This document shows, in pieces, positions 17,712 through 28,092 of a DNA stretch of 64,000 nucleotides (positions are counted from its first letter, which is position 1; each line of letters begins with the position of its first letter). Origin of the DNA: Porphyromonas macacae DSM 20710 = JCM 13914 (GTDB taxonomy: Bacteria; Bacteroidota; Bacteroidia; Bacteroidales; Porphyromonadaceae); the NCBI RefSeq assembly GCF_000379945.1, contig NZ_KB904136.1, forward strand, positions 1 through 64,000, given 5' to 3'. A program made the translations under genes and the position numbers. The notes beneath the pieces were generated by a model, which was not told where the DNA came from, did no database searches, and saw only the letters and a program-made list of their open reading frames with translations.

Positions 17712-20399
17712 TTATAATAATTTGAACTTCACTTTCAGCATCACCGCCATCGGTCGGATTTCGTATTCGGAATAATACGAGTTTAGCGCACCGTAAGATG
17801 CCGAAATGTATTTTCCCGTGTTGAAAATGTTTGTCCATTCGAGGGAGTAACGCACGCCTCTGTTCACATACGTCAAGCCCAAATCGGCAAGCGAGAAGTT
17901 TTTGTCACCCTGAATGGCACTGTTATAATAATGTTCCAATGAACCGTTGAGGTTTATGCTGAACGGAAGTGAAATGTCTATTACAGCCCGTTGCGTAAGC
18001 GATTGTATCGCCTTGAAACTTTCTCCCGAACTAACCTTCCCCCTGCTGCGTCCCCACGATACTTTATACTCTGTGTTAAGCCAACGGAATGGCTTTAAGT
18101 TTACCGATGCGCTTGTGTTTGTCCATTGGCTTTTGTAATTCACTAACTTGTTTTGACGCATTTGTTCGCTGGTATATTTTCCATACGATGCGTCTGCCGA
18201 AAAGACCAGTGCTTTCCAGTCAAAGCCTTTGCTTACCCGCCCGCTTACTGAAAAAGAATTACCTCCATTGGGCTGCATGGCAACTTGGGTTACGGATAAT
18301 AACCCGTCGAATGTTTGAGCGTACATCCCTTCGCTATGGTAGCGATTGAACGAAATACCCCCACTCGCAAAAAACATATCTAAAATGTTCTTGTAAGATA
18401 AACCGAATGAAGCCAATAAACTGTTTGAATCAAAAAGTTGTGTGTCATATCTGTTGATGCTCCGATAGTTTTGCAGGATATAGCCCGTATAAAGCAACGC
18501 AAGTCCGGGCATTCGGGTGTAGTATCCCGCTGCGCCATTGGCCTCCAATTGATTTGTGAAAGTGTATCGTACAGAAAGCAACGGTTGAAAATAAAATTTG
18601 CCGACATTCAACGTTTTACTATTTGTCTGTTGGTTGTTGATGGCGGTGTGTTTGTATGTAACAGGCATAAAAAAGCTGATTTTCAGGTTGTCTCCGTTGT
18701 ATGTAGTGTTAAGCGAGATACCGGCATTAATATGCGTCCGGGCTATGTCATTTTGCATTTCGGCATTCAAAACCGGATGAATAACGTTGTTATTATCCGC
18801 TGTTTCCATATCGGATCGCAACGTTTGATGTTCAACATTAACATTTGCCGTCGGGTTAATCTGCACATTACCTATTACTGCAGCCGAAAGAAACGAAAAT
18901 CGATTGTTGGACACGAAAGCGTTGTATCGTACGTTTTGTAAAAGAGCGGCATATTCTTTGCCTGCGTTTATGAGATCGGGGTACAATCCCGGGGTAATGC
19001 GCAAGTGATGCGGCTGTGTGCGGTAGGCATTTTGGAGCATCAACTCTATGCCTTTTTCATTTTCTCCGCGTTTTATCCAATGGGTAACATTGTTAGCGAA
19101 AAAACTTTTGTTATCTAACCGTTGTCCTATTGATTGGCGTGTGTTTACTTCACCCGAAACATCGTCCCAACTTCCTGAAACATTGAGATAATTATTGAAA
19201 TAATTGCGATCCTTGTTTAAGTTGTATCGAAATTCTGTTTCGATATTGTTGGTTCTGTTTCGGGCTGCAATATCCTCTTCGATAATTTTTTCAGCCTCTC
19301 CCGGCAGAATGTATGATGTTCGGGCGAAGCTGTGCCGCCGGTCTTCGTTGTTGTAATAAATTAGATTAGCACTTACTTCCGCGTCGTTTTTTGACTTGAA
19401 CAGGTTGTTTGCCGTAGCTGCATGCGATGTGTTGAAGTTGTAGCGCTCAAAGCGTATAGATGGAGGCGAAGGCTGTTGCACGTCGGTCATTTGCAGCTCT
19501 CCGATGGGATTGTTAGCAGTAAACGAGCGTAATTCTTTGTTTGCATCCGTGCCGTTGTTGTTGGTTTTACAGGTAAACAGGTGCTGGCGTTCTTTGGCGA
19601 AGTACATCCCGGTAAGTTCTTCCTGCCACAGCAAGCTTTTATCGACCCCTAATCCCAGCATTGCCGTCATACCGAAAATATGTTTTTTGCCTTCCTTTAT
19701 TTTCAGATTGATTGCCGCATCATTGGAAAATTCTGTTTTTTCCAATGCTTTTATGGGTTGATGGTTCTCGAGAACTTGTACGGTTGCTATATCATTGGCG
19801 GAAATATTGTTGGTTGCGATGCTGTACCGGCCTTGCAGCATATCAAGATTTTCAATATAAAACTTATTTATGGGCTTACCTTTGTAGGTAATTTGTCCGC
19901 TTTCTTTTACATTGATTCCGGGCATTTTTTTCAACACATCGCCGATAACTATGTCTTTTTTATCTTTGAAAGCTGCAACGGAATAATTTATAGTATCTTT
20001 TTCGCCCCACATTTTGGTTGGTTTTACAACTACCTCTCGAAGAGCAACGCTGCCTTCTTCCGTTGTAAGATTTACGGTTTGGCTTTTGTTTTCCACGCGT
20101 TGGGTTTTTCGCTTGATATCAAATGCAGATATTGTAATCAGCAAATGCGAACTGTTGCCTTTGTAAGAAAGCTTGTAATTCCCTTTTTCGTCTGTGAAAC
20201 TGTAGTCTACTATGGTACTGTCTGCGGGAAGCATCAGCATTACGGATATGTCGGGCAAGCCTTTACTGTTTTTGTTAGTGACTCTTCCGGTAATAACCGT
20301 TTGAGATAACGAAGGAAGCGTACCGCAAAGTAACAGTAGCCACCACGTTGAAATGAGAATTTGTTTGTGAAAACAACGATTGCTCATATGATGTATCAT
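17712..20399 (-). CDS. Outer-membrane beta-barrel protein (TonB-receptor-like) 1
   Basis: An 895-residue protein with an N-terminal signal peptide (STWWLLLLCGTLPSLSQ), a carboxypeptidase-regulatory-like beta-sandwich (about 35-115, ITGRVTNKNSKGLPDISVML), a plug-like region (VIGDVLKKMPGINVKESGQI, about 155-230) and a long beta-strand-rich C-terminal barrel ending in hydrophobic FKLL. This build is the usual partner of GLPGLI proteins. No SusD gene is adjacent. Cargo is unknown. A start four codons in (20387) is possible. It is paralogous to the protein encoded at 23927-26554. Confidence 0.85.
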   Translation of the reverse strand: MIHHMSNRCFHKQILISTWWLLLLCGTLPSLSQTVITGRVTNKNSKGLPDISVMLMLPADSTIVDYSFTDEKGNYKLSYKGNSSHLLITISAFDIKRKTQRVENKSQTVNLTTEEGSVALREVVVKPTKMWGEKDTINYSVAAFKDKKDIVIGDVLKKMPGINVKESGQITYKGKPINKFYIENLDMLQGRYSIATNNISANDIATVQVLENHQPIKALEKTEFSNDAAINLKIKEGKKHIFGMTAMLGLGVDKSLLWQEELTGMYFAKERQHLFTCKTNNNGTDANKELRSFTANNPIGELQMTDVQQPSPPSIRFERYNFNTSHAATANNLFKSKNDAEVSANLIYYNNEDRRHSFARTSYILPGEAEKIIEEDIAARNRTNNIETEFRYNLNKDRNYFNNYLNVSGSWDDVSGEVNTRQSIGQRLDNKSFFANNVTHWIKRGENEKGIELMLQNAYRTQPHHLRITPGLYPDLINAGKEYAALLQNVRYNAFVSNNRFSFLSAAVIGNVQINPTANVNVEHQTLRSDMETADNNNVIHPVLNAEMQNDIARTHINAGISLNTTYNGDNLKISFFMPVTYKHTAINNQQTNSKTLNVGKFYFQPLLSVRYTFTNQLEANGAAGYYTRMPGLALLYTGYILQNYRSINRYDTQLFDSNSLLASFGLSYKNILDMFFASGGISFNRYHSEGMYAQTFDGLLSVTQVAMQPNGGNSFSVSGRVSKGFDWKALVFSADASYGKYTSEQMRQNKLVNYKSQWTNTSASVNLKPFRWLNTEYKVSWGRSRGKVSSGESFKAIQSLTQRAVIDISLPFSINLNGSLEHYYNSAIQGDKNFSLADLGLTYVNRGVRYSLEWTNIFNTGKYISASYGALNSYYSEYEIRPMAVMLKVKFKLL

Positions 20400-20449
20400 A
20401 GATTAGACGCCTTAGAGTGTTTTGCATACGGTCTGTCGTGTAATCATTG

Positions 20450-20872
20450 ACGTGTGCTGAAAATTGACACTCCGGGAGGCTTAGTTTATACCTAAATTTA
20501 CAAAGTTTTTTCTAAAATCCATTTTGAGTTTACATATTTTCGTTTTAGGATAGCTTTCGGTTTACACCGGAAAAATTCTTTCTTTGCATGGAGTTCATTT
20601 TGCAGTACGATTTGAAGACCATTCGAGATTGCTCCTCTTTTCATATCGACAAGAGGTTTTCCTCCTCCGAATGTATGATTTGCATCGGGTTTTCGTTCCG
20701 GGAGTTTGAATAAGGCTCAGAGCTGTGTTGTGCTTCTTGGCGATGGCGTACTTGCAAAAGCTATTGAGGTATTCCTCTAAAATGCAGAGATGACCGGAAT
20801 CGGTCAAATGTTTAGACATAATTACTGCTTTTTTGACCTCCCCGAGTGTCAACGAGTTTTTTCAGTACACGT
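20450..20872. mobile_element. ~423-bp element with terminal inverted repeats (MITE or degenerate IS)
   Basis: The left end (acgtgtgctgaaaattgacactccgggagg) and the reverse complement of the right end (acgtgtactgaaaaaactcgttgacactcggggagg) match apart from a 7-base gap and two substitutions. Inside, the minus strand has an 85-codon frame at 20595-20852 that begins at the right repeat. It resembles no enzyme I know and looks truncated. The outermost tgtactgaaaa also flanks the palindromic repeats at 4819 and 53087. The remaining bases from 20400 to 20941 show nothing else. Confidence 0.65.
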
Positions 20873-20941
20873 TGTTTTTTCTTCTTTTTTCAATTTGTTT
20901 TAGTGTTTAGGTGAGAAAGAGATCCTTCTTATTCGAAAATT

Positions 20942-23644
20942 TTATTGTTCATTCTTAAAACTGTTGATGCCCAGCATTTTGAAGAGGTTCACGATGAGTA
21001 TGGGGGCAAAAGAAAGTCCTAATATCAAAAACCAGTGCCAGGTATCCATGGGTACTAAGCGAAACGCAGAGCGAAGCCCCGGAACCATCAGTACCATAAG
21101 CATCAAAGACAATGAACCGAAAATACCCCCCAAGAGCCAAAGATTTTTAAGTGGGTTGAATTGGAAACTGTATTTACGGATCGAATGCAGGTTGCGCACG
21201 TGGAAGAGCTGGGCAAATGAAACAGTGCAGAAAGCCATGGTTTGTCCTAGTTTTTCGCCGCCGTCACGGTAGCCGAAATAATAGGCGACTAAAGCCAGAA
21301 CCCCTACCATAATACCCTGGTAGATAATACGCCACGTCATCCCCTTGGTAAATACACCTTCTTTATTATCACGCGGAGGACGTTTCATGATATTTCTGTC
21401 GGCCGGATCCTGACTGATTCCCAGTGCCGGAAGGCTGTCGGTTACAAGGTTTATCCATAACAGATGAATCGGTAAAAGAGGGTTCCCGAGGTTGAAGATC
21501 GAAGCGATGAAAATAAGTACCAGTTCGCCTACATTTGTGGACAGCAGGTATTGAATCGATTTTAAGATATTGTCGTAGATACGGCGTCCTTCCTGTACAC
21601 TGGTTACTATGGTGGCGAAGTTGTCATCGGTCAGGATAACATCGGACGCACCCTTCGACACTTCTGTTCCGGTTATTCCCATTGCTACTCCTATATCTGC
21701 CTGCTTGAGAGCTGGAGCATCGTTTACTCCGTCTCCGGTCATTGCTACAATGTGTCCATGACGTTGCCACGCTTTAACGATGCGAACCTTATGCTCCGGC
21801 GCTACTCGTGCATAGACAGAAACTTTAGGACAGGTATCGAATAATTCGTCATTCGATAGCTTTTCCACATCGGTTCCCAGTAAAGCCGTATCTCCTTCTT
21901 TATAAATCCCAATTTCTTTGGCAATGGCTACTGCCGTAATTTTATGATCTCCTGTAATCATAATGGGGCGAATGCCGGCTGTGCGACATTTTTCCACAGC
22001 CTCTATCGCTTCAGGTCTTGCCGGATCTATCATTCCGAGAAGACCCAGAAAGATCAACTCTTTTTCTACTGTTTCTGCATGGATTTCTGCGGGCAGATTA
22101 TCCGGATCTCGATAGGCAAAAGATAACACACGGAGAGCATGGGAAGCCATTTCATTATTGGCGGCGTTGATTTCTTCTATGTCTTTCGAGGTAATAGGAC
22201 GTACTTCTCCATTGTGATAAATGCGGGTTGTAACACTCAGTATTTCATCGAGTCCCCCTTTCACATAGGTACGTAACACGTTGTCCATTTTGTGTATTGT
22301 GGTCATTCTTTTTCTTTCGGAGTCGAATGGCACCTCCGCTACACGCGGATAACTTTTGTCGAGCTCGTTTTTGTTCAATCCCATTTTCAGTCCAAGATGT
22401 ACAAGTGCCGTTTCCGTTGGGTCCCCTGTTAGTTCTATCGTGTCGTTTTCCATACTCAGGTGGGCATCCGTACATTGTACTGCACATGATAAAAGCAGTT
22501 CTTCTGTTTCAGACAGCTGCTTTTCCGTTTTTTCCGCTTTTTTCGGATTGAAAATATCGCCGTTTTCTTTGAAATCAATGAAGCGGCCGTTGTACCAGCC
22601 TTCCAAAACCGTCATTTTGTTTTGTGTTAGCGTGCCCGTTTTGTCTGAACATATCACAGAGGCACTCCCTAATGTCTCCACAGAAGGTATAGTACGTACA
22701 ATGGCGTTCATTTTAACCATACGCTTAACACCCATGGCCAGCACCATGGTGGAAATGACCTGAAGTCCTTCGGGAATAGCTGCCACAGCCAGACTGACAG
22801 CCAACATAAACGTTTTCAGCCAGTCGTTTCCGTAAATGACCCCTACGGCAAAGATGATCAAGCATAAACCCAAAGCTACATATCCAAGTACTTTGCCGAG
22901 ATGTTCCAAACGAAGTTGCATCGGTGTCATGGTTTCTTCCGTATTTTCCAGCATTGTTGCAATATGTCCTACTTCTGTATTCATGCCTGTTGCTGTAACG
23001 ATACCTTTGCCTCGACCGTAAGAAACCAGACCGGTGGAAAAAGCCATGTTGATGCGATCACCAAGAGCGATATCTTCTTTCTCTTCAGTTAAAGGATCGG
23101 AGATTTTTTCTACAGGTACAGATTCACCCGTTAGAGCAGATTCTTGAATTTTCAGGTTTTTACTTTCTGTCAGGCGTATATCTGCCGGTACCACATCCCC
23201 TGTTTCCAGTATAACTATGTCGCCGGGCACCACTTCAACGCTTGATATTTCTCGTACCTGGCCATCGCGAAGAACTTTGGTATGTGGGGTGGACATTTTG
23301 TTCAGAGCCTCTAAAGAAGCCCGTGCTTTGATTTCCTGTACTGTTCCGATGAGAGCATTTACGATTAGAATGGCTATGATGATAATACTTTCCAAGAGTC
23401 CTTCATTATTCATTATACCCACAACCCCCGAGATGATAGCAGCGATGATAAGAATGAGCACCATGGTGCTTTTGAACTGTTCGAAGAAGATGCGTGCCGC
23501 GCTTTTTTTCTTTTTGGATGCCAATTTATTCGGTCCGTATTTTTTCAGCAGATGTTTTGCTTTGTTGCTGCCGAGGCCGGAAGCCGGATTCGTTTCGAAC
23601 GCTTTTGCTGTATCTTCAATGCTTTTGCTGTAAAAATGTTCCAT
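20942..23644 (-). CDS. Calcium-type P-type ATPase (P2)
   Basis: A 900-residue cation pump. The motifs are complete: LTGES in the actuator domain, the transmembrane PEGL (291-294), phosphorylated D334 in CSDKTGTLTQNK, and MTGDGVNDAPALKQADIG in the hinge. N- and C-terminal cation-ATPase domains and about ten membrane helices give the standard topology. PEGL with this length points to a Ca2+-transporting (PMCA/SERCA-like) pump exporting Ca2+ from the cytoplasm. Ion specificity is inferred. It is flanked by barrel genes on the same strand but shows no functional link to them. Confidence 0.93.
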   Translation of the reverse strand: MEHFYSKSIEDTAKAFETNPASGLGSNKAKHLLKKYGPNKLASKKKKSAARIFFEQFKSTMVLILIIAAIISGVVGIMNNEGLLESIIIIAILIVNALIGTVQEIKARASLEALNKMSTPHTKVLRDGQVREISSVEVVPGDIVILETGDVVPADIRLTESKNLKIQESALTGESVPVEKISDPLTEEKEDIALGDRINMAFSTGLVSYGRGKGIVTATGMNTEVGHIATMLENTEETMTPMQLRLEHLGKVLGYVALGLCLIIFAVGVIYGNDWLKTFMLAVSLAVAAIPEGLQVISTMVLAMGVKRMVKMNAIVRTIPSVETLGSASVICSDKTGTLTQNKMTVLEGWYNGRFIDFKENGDIFNPKKAEKTEKQLSETEELLLSCAVQCTDAHLSMENDTIELTGDPTETALVHLGLKMGLNKNELDKSYPRVAEVPFDSERKRMTTIHKMDNVLRTYVKGGLDEILSVTTRIYHNGEVRPITSKDIEEINAANNEMASHALRVLSFAYRDPDNLPAEIHAETVEKELIFLGLLGMIDPARPEAIEAVEKCRTAGIRPIMITGDHKITAVAIAKEIGIYKEGDTALLGTDVEKLSNDELFDTCPKVSVYARVAPEHKVRIVKAWQRHGHIVAMTGDGVNDAPALKQADIGVAMGITGTEVSKGASDVILTDDNFATIVTSVQEGRRIYDNILKSIQYLLSTNVGELVLIFIASIFNLGNPLLPIHLLWINLVTDSLPALGISQDPADRNIMKRPPRDNKEGVFTKGMTWRIIYQGIMVGVLALVAYYFGYRDGGEKLGQTMAFCTVSFAQLFHVRNLHSIRKYSFQFNPLKNLWLLGGIFGSLSLMLMVLMVPGLRSAFRLVPMDTWHWFLILGLSFAPILIVNLFKMLGINSFKNEQ

Positions 23645-23666
23645 TGTTTATTGTCTGTTTTGTTTT

Positions 23667-23704
23667 CTTAAAAAGAAAATCCGGAATAAGGCTCTATTCC
23701 GGAT
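23667..23704 (-). terminator. Terminator between the barrel gene and the ATPase gene
   Basis: tccggaata (23680-23688) pairs with tattccgga (23695-23703). On the minus strand the stem is followed by TTTTCTTTTT. It ends transcripts from the barrel gene whose stop is at 23927. The spacer 23705-23926 holds no supported gene. Confidence 0.75.
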
Positions 23705-23926
23705 GTGGGTTATGGTGTATGTGAAAATAATACTCTTGTATATTGCGATGGCATGAATGTAAATACCACTGTTTTTGCAGTGAGAGCATGGTGCTTTGTT
23801 AGAGCCCGTGTAGTCAAAATCTCCCTCTTGTCGTTCACATTAAAAATCGGTTTGTATGCTGGGTGGGTTATGAGGTTGAATCTCATGTAAAATAAACATA
23901 TCTGATAGCCCATTGTTTAGAAACAT

Positions 23927-26554
23927 TTAAAGTAATTTGAAGCGGGCACGCAGCATTACTTCCGAGGGTCGCAAATGATATTCCGAATAGTATGCAGAAA
24001 TGTCGGAGAATGACCGGTGGATATATTTGCAGGTGTTAAAGATGTTTGTCCAGTCTAAACGCAATTCGATGTCTCGCATTGTATACTGCGCACTCAAATT
24101 GCCGAAAACAGCATGGTGGCGTTTATTCCTATTTTCAGTTGTCAGGTAATGATTTGCAGAAGCATTCAAAATCAGTTTCTTTATCGGGATGAATGAAAGA
24201 CCGGCGTATTGTGTCCAACGGTTCGATGCCGGCCTTTCGATACCGGCTATGGAACTGCGTGTCTGTGTCAATTCGCAACTGTATTTTGCGACCATAAACT
24301 TGCCAATATTGGAGGTTATGGAAGGCTCTATGTGCCAATGACGAAGTTTGAACGGTTTTATGACGGATTGAAACAGATTTACCGACTTGGTGATATTGTA
24401 ACCTGCACTCAGGCGAATATCGGAGTCTATGGCATCCACGTGATCGCCTATTGAGAAAGATATTCCCAGTCTTTCGTTATTGTGCGGATGCCTGACCAGA
24501 CGGTTATTGCTGAAAATACCTTTATAATAGACATCCGTAAGATATTGCAGACGTCGGAGCGAGTAGGTGATGCGCAGATTGGCAAAGAGGTGCGAAAAGA
24601 TGTTTTTGTAAGATAGAGACAGAAAACCGCTGCCTCCGTATGTGGTACCTCCGAAGATATCGTTACGGTAGAGGGTGCGGTAAGACGTCATTATATATCC
24701 CGGAAAATCCAGTCCGAAACTTCCTGTGCTTTTTGTAAATGAAAGAAGAGAGAAAACAGACCAGTTCATATTAAAATTATAGTGAATGTTCATGGTGGGG
24801 GCAAACAGAAAGAATCCATCGTTCGTTTTTTCTCTGCTCAGATACCGATGACTGTAAATCATTTTATATTGTAGCGGTACGCTAATTTGGGGTTTCAGAT
24901 TTTCCGAAATTTTACAGGAAAAATGAGTGGAGAGCTTCAGTGTAATATCGTCTCTTCGGAGGTCATTTCTGAGACTGTCGATTTCCAAATGATTGTCGTC
25001 ACCGTACAGGCCGGAGTTCATTTTGTAGTGATCGGTTGCTAAACCGCCGGTGATGCCTGCCGATATGCCCCGATCTATATACCCCGAAACAGAATGATCC
25101 GTGGAGAGATGGGAGTAGTGCATCCGTTGTTCTATGGTTTTGTGATCGATGTCCGGCAGCAATTGCTGTAACGGAGGTGTTACACCCAGTGTTTCTTCTT
25201 TTTGGTTATAGGTTATGATCGATTTTATGGCGTATCTATGGTTGTGTCGACTTTTTTTGGTGTATTCGAAGGTGTTACCCAGCCTGAAAGATGGGGTTTG
25301 CAGGTTTTGTTCGTAGTATTGTTTATTGCCGGCTGTTCCGTCATACTCGTTGCGACCGGCCGTTAACTCCAGTTTGTTGTATAGCAGGAAATTGTCCTGA
25401 TTGTTCTCTATTTTTACCGAGCCTTCCAGTTCCCGTTTTTTCAGAGCAGACTGCATATCTTCTATGATTACCACGGGGTTTACAGGGTCTGCGAAAAGCT
25501 CCTGTCTGGTGTAGCTTTTACGTTTTTCCCGATCGTGGAGGTAACTGATATTGGTGTTGACAGTGAAATTCTTATGTAGTAAGTTCAGGTTATTGAAAGA
25601 ACCGAAGTGAGCATCGTTGAAGAAATAATGCTGCCGGTTTATATCGGGAGGCACAGGGCTGTAGATACGGAGCAGGCTGAAATTGTCTTGCAAGCTACCT
25701 CCGTAGTGGGAGATCAGCTCCTCGCTCACATCACGTCCGCTGTTATCTCCCTTGTAAGCCATCAGGTTTTGCGCTTTTACGGAAAAACGCATGCCGACCA
25801 GTTCGTTGCTCAGGAGCAGGGGCGATGCACCTATGCCTGCCTGAGCCGTGGCGAAGAAAGCACCCAGAGCCGATTTTTTGAGCTTTAGATTGATGGCCGC
25901 ACTTTCCGGTATCTCTATTCCTTTCAATAATTTGACAGGTTGATGATTTTCGAGCACTTCCACGTTGGCCACTTTATCCGCTTCGAGGTTGTTGGTCGCT
26001 AAGCCGTATTTGCCCTCCAGAAGATCCAAGCCTTCGATATAGAATTTGCTGATGGCTTTGTTTTGATACAGAATTTGTCCTGAAGGTGTGATCTGTATGC
26101 CGGGCATCTTTTTGAGCACGTCGGCTATGGTGCGATCTGTAGCATCCGCAAACTGTGCCACGGAGTAGGTAAGGGTATCTCCTTTCTGACGTATTTTCGG
26201 AGCTTTTACGATAACCTCTTTCAGTGCCGTTGTTTTCATGGAAACCTCAAAATCGAGTTGCTGTACTTGACGTGTATCGATTGTTTTAGACCGGCTGAGG
26301 ATGTTCATCGATCGAACGGAAACGGTAACGGAGTCGGGCAGATTACCGGCCTTGAGTTCGTAATAACCGTTTTCCCGTGTTTGTGTAAAAGCCAGAACCT
26401 GTTGCTGTCCTTTCGGTGTTAAAACAACGGTGGCATTTCCTATGGGGCGGCCGTTTTTTTCTTCTTTTACATGTCCTGATATACTCTTTTGTGCTGTCAG
26501 GTTCAGGGAGATGACCGACAGCACAAACAGCAATCCGATATGTCGTTTTAGCAT
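23927..26554 (-). CDS. Outer-membrane beta-barrel protein (TonB-receptor-like) 2
   Basis: An 875-residue protein of the same design as the one at 17712-20399. It has a signal peptide (MLKRHIGLLFVLSVISLNLTAQ), a carboxypeptidase-regulatory-like domain (SISGHVKEEKNGRPIGNATVVL), a plug-like segment (TIADVLKKMPGIQITPSGQILY) and a long barrel ending MLRARFKLL. It starts 14 bases after the GLPGLI 3 stop, so the two form an operon with GLPGLI first. The other cluster has the reverse order. Cargo is unknown. Confidence 0.86.
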   Translation of the reverse strand: MLKRHIGLLFVLSVISLNLTAQKSISGHVKEEKNGRPIGNATVVLTPKGQQQVLAFTQTRENGYYELKAGNLPDSVTVSVRSMNILSRSKTIDTRQVQQLDFEVSMKTTALKEVIVKAPKIRQKGDTLTYSVAQFADATDRTIADVLKKMPGIQITPSGQILYQNKAISKFYIEGLDLLEGKYGLATNNLEADKVANVEVLENHQPVKLLKGIEIPESAAINLKLKKSALGAFFATAQAGIGASPLLLSNELVGMRFSVKAQNLMAYKGDNSGRDVSEELISHYGGSLQDNFSLLRIYSPVPPDINRQHYFFNDAHFGSFNNLNLLHKNFTVNTNISYLHDREKRKSYTRQELFADPVNPVVIIEDMQSALKKRELEGSVKIENNQDNFLLYNKLELTAGRNEYDGTAGNKQYYEQNLQTPSFRLGNTFEYTKKSRHNHRYAIKSIITYNQKEETLGVTPPLQQLLPDIDHKTIEQRMHYSHLSTDHSVSGYIDRGISAGITGGLATDHYKMNSGLYGDDNHLEIDSLRNDLRRDDITLKLSTHFSCKISENLKPQISVPLQYKMIYSHRYLSREKTNDGFFLFAPTMNIHYNFNMNWSVFSLLSFTKSTGSFGLDFPGYIMTSYRTLYRNDIFGGTTYGGSGFLSLSYKNIFSHLFANLRITYSLRRLQYLTDVYYKGIFSNNRLVRHPHNNERLGISFSIGDHVDAIDSDIRLSAGYNITKSVNLFQSVIKPFKLRHWHIEPSITSNIGKFMVAKYSCELTQTRSSIAGIERPASNRWTQYAGLSFIPIKKLILNASANHYLTTENRNKRHHAVFGNLSAQYTMRDIELRLDWTNIFNTCKYIHRSFSDISAYYSEYHLRPSEVMLRARFKLL

Positions 26555-26568
26555 ATATTATAGATATA

Positions 26569-27495
26569 TCAGAATTCCGTTTCCATGTTTTTATAGCTGA
26601 CCGGATTTTTGGCCGGGTAAATGGTGTAGTCCCCGTTTCCGTTTTGGAAGGTGTATGTGATGTTTAGGTCTTTTTTATTTCTGAAATCGTACCATTGTTT
26701 CAGGCCGGCCTGTGTGGTGACAATCTTTTTCGCTTTTGGATAAACGACTTCTATGGGTATTTCCGTGGAAATGTTTTCAAGTCCGATGGCTTCAAATGTG
26801 AACAGCCTTTCGCTGTCTTCGGCCTTTAATATAAGTCCGGGCAGTCCATACAGTTTCCAGGGTCCTTCGGATATTGGCAAATCCAGAGTAAACCAAACCG
26901 TATAGGTACGACCTCTGAACCGGGTGGTGGCCTTTTGGCAGTTATAGCCCAAAACGGATAGCGTGTCTGCTGTTATTTCCCATGTTTGAGGAGGAATGTT
27001 TTCCGTAACGATCATGACACCCTTTTCTCCCGGATTGACAGTGGGGCCGTTATCGATCGTGATCACTTCTCCTGTATTTCTGTTTTTATAGATACGGTAT
27101 GTTTCTTGCCTGTCGTTTCCTCCGCCGGATATTTGGTAAGGCTGTTGTCGTCGTTGCAGACGTGCTTCCAGGTCTTCCTCTTTCTTGTTGACCGAGATGC
27201 TTTTAACAGAAATCATGAACGATGCCGATTCCATGTGTTTTATCGAATCCTGTATCTTTTTGTTGAAATCATAATATACGGCCCATCGGTCTCCTATTTC
27301 CAGCGCCATGGAGTCTCCGATGATAAGAGGCTCGTGTTCTTTTTGGGCAGTTTGCAATGCGCGGTACACGATGCGATACCTGGCGCTGTCATTAATTTCC
27401 GGTTGAGTGTTTTCTGCTGTTTTCTGTGCATAGCCGCTAATGCTCCGGCTCAAAATCAAAAGAGCACAGATGATGGTGAACAAATTCGGTTTCAT
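26569..27495 (-). CDS. GLPGLI family protein 3
   Basis: A 308-residue exported protein with an N-terminal hydrophobic signal. It has the family blocks GYNCQKATTRFRGR, TVWFTLDLPISEGPWK and YGLPGLILKAEDSERLF. It is more distant from GLPGLI 1 and 2, with a charged insert near residues 105-150 (KKEEDLEARLQRRQQ). It is the first gene of an operon with barrel 2. No radical-SAM remnant lies next to this copy. Confidence 0.87.
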   Translation of the reverse strand: MKPNLFTIICALLILSRSISGYAQKTAENTQPEINDSARYRIVYRALQTAQKEHEPLIIGDSMALEIGDRWAVYYDFNKKIQDSIKHMESASFMISVKSISVNKKEEDLEARLQRRQQPYQISGGGNDRQETYRIYKNRNTGEVITIDNGPTVNPGEKGVMIVTENIPPQTWEITADTLSVLGYNCQKATTRFRGRTYTVWFTLDLPISEGPWKLYGLPGLILKAEDSERLFTFEAIGLENISTEIPIEVVYPKAKKIVTTQAGLKQWYDFRNKKDLNITYTFQNGNGDYTIYPAKNPVSYKNMETEF

Positions 27496-27755
27496 CGGTT
27501 GTAGCGTTTTATGGTTTATAAATTATATAATGCTTAAATAACCTTCAAAAGCAAAAGAATACATGCAACAGCGGAGTGGGTGTCATTCCGAATAATGCCT
27601 TGTTTGTGGAGAAGAACATTATGTCATCTTTTCTATGCAGAACAAAGTGTTGAGAAAAAATGTTCGGAAAAACATCATCCGAAACCGGTATAACCATAAA
27701 TGCTCATAGCATTGCCGGTTTTAGTCTCTAATATACTCATAAATAGCTATTTTGA
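27496..27755. other. Divergent intergenic region between GLPGLI 3 and the Vor operon
   Basis: About 350 bases separate the divergent genes. An imperfect hairpin around 27680-27724 (aaaccggtat...attgccggttt) may be a regulatory structure. The Vor promoter lies at 27756-27785. No gene is seen. Confidence 0.45.
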
Positions 27756-27785
27756 TTTGTTTTTATTTAATTATTGGTATCTTTG
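27756..27785 (+). promoter_or_regulatory. Promoter of the Vor operon
   Basis: TTTG (27756-27759) and TATCTTTG (27778-27785), spaced by 18 bases, match the Bacteroidetes -33/-7 boxes. They lie 58 bases before the first gene. Confidence 0.65.
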
Positions 27786-27843
27786 AACAAATTAAAAGAA
27801 CGGCTTCCGTTCAATAATTAACCTTAAACAAAAATAAATAGTT

Positions 27844-28071
27844 ATGGCAAAAGTGAGAGGGGCTGTAGTTGTAGATACACAGCGTTGCAAAGGGTGCAAC
27901 CTTTGTGTGGTGGCTTGCCCCACAAAAACTCTGGAACTACATCCGGATGAAGTAAATGATAAAGGTTATCATTATTCTTACATGAAGAATCCTGAAGCCT
28001 GTATCGGCTGTGCAAGCTGCGGCTTGGTTTGCCCGGACGGATGTATAACCGTTTATAAAGTTAACTTGTAA
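27844..28071 (+). CDS. 4Fe-4S ferredoxin subunit of 2-oxoacid:ferredoxin oxidoreductase
   Basis: A 75-residue dicluster ferredoxin with two CxxCxxCxxxCP motifs: CKGCNLCVVACP (near residue 18) and CIGCASCGLVCP (near residue 58). It is the delta-type electron-carrying subunit and leads the operon 21 bases before the alpha subunit. It would accept electrons from the TPP centre and pass them to free ferredoxin, and so to Rnf. Confidence 0.92.
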   Translation: MAKVRGAVVVDTQRCKGCNLCVVACPTKTLELHPDEVNDKGYHYSYMKNPEACIGCASCGLVCPDGCITVYKVNL

Positions 28072-28092
28072 ATCTTAATCTTTCGGAAAGAT

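Noticed and set aside
20595-20852. 85-codon minus-strand frame as a host gene
   Set aside because: It lies wholly inside the inverted-repeat element and starts at its end, so it is treated as part of that element.
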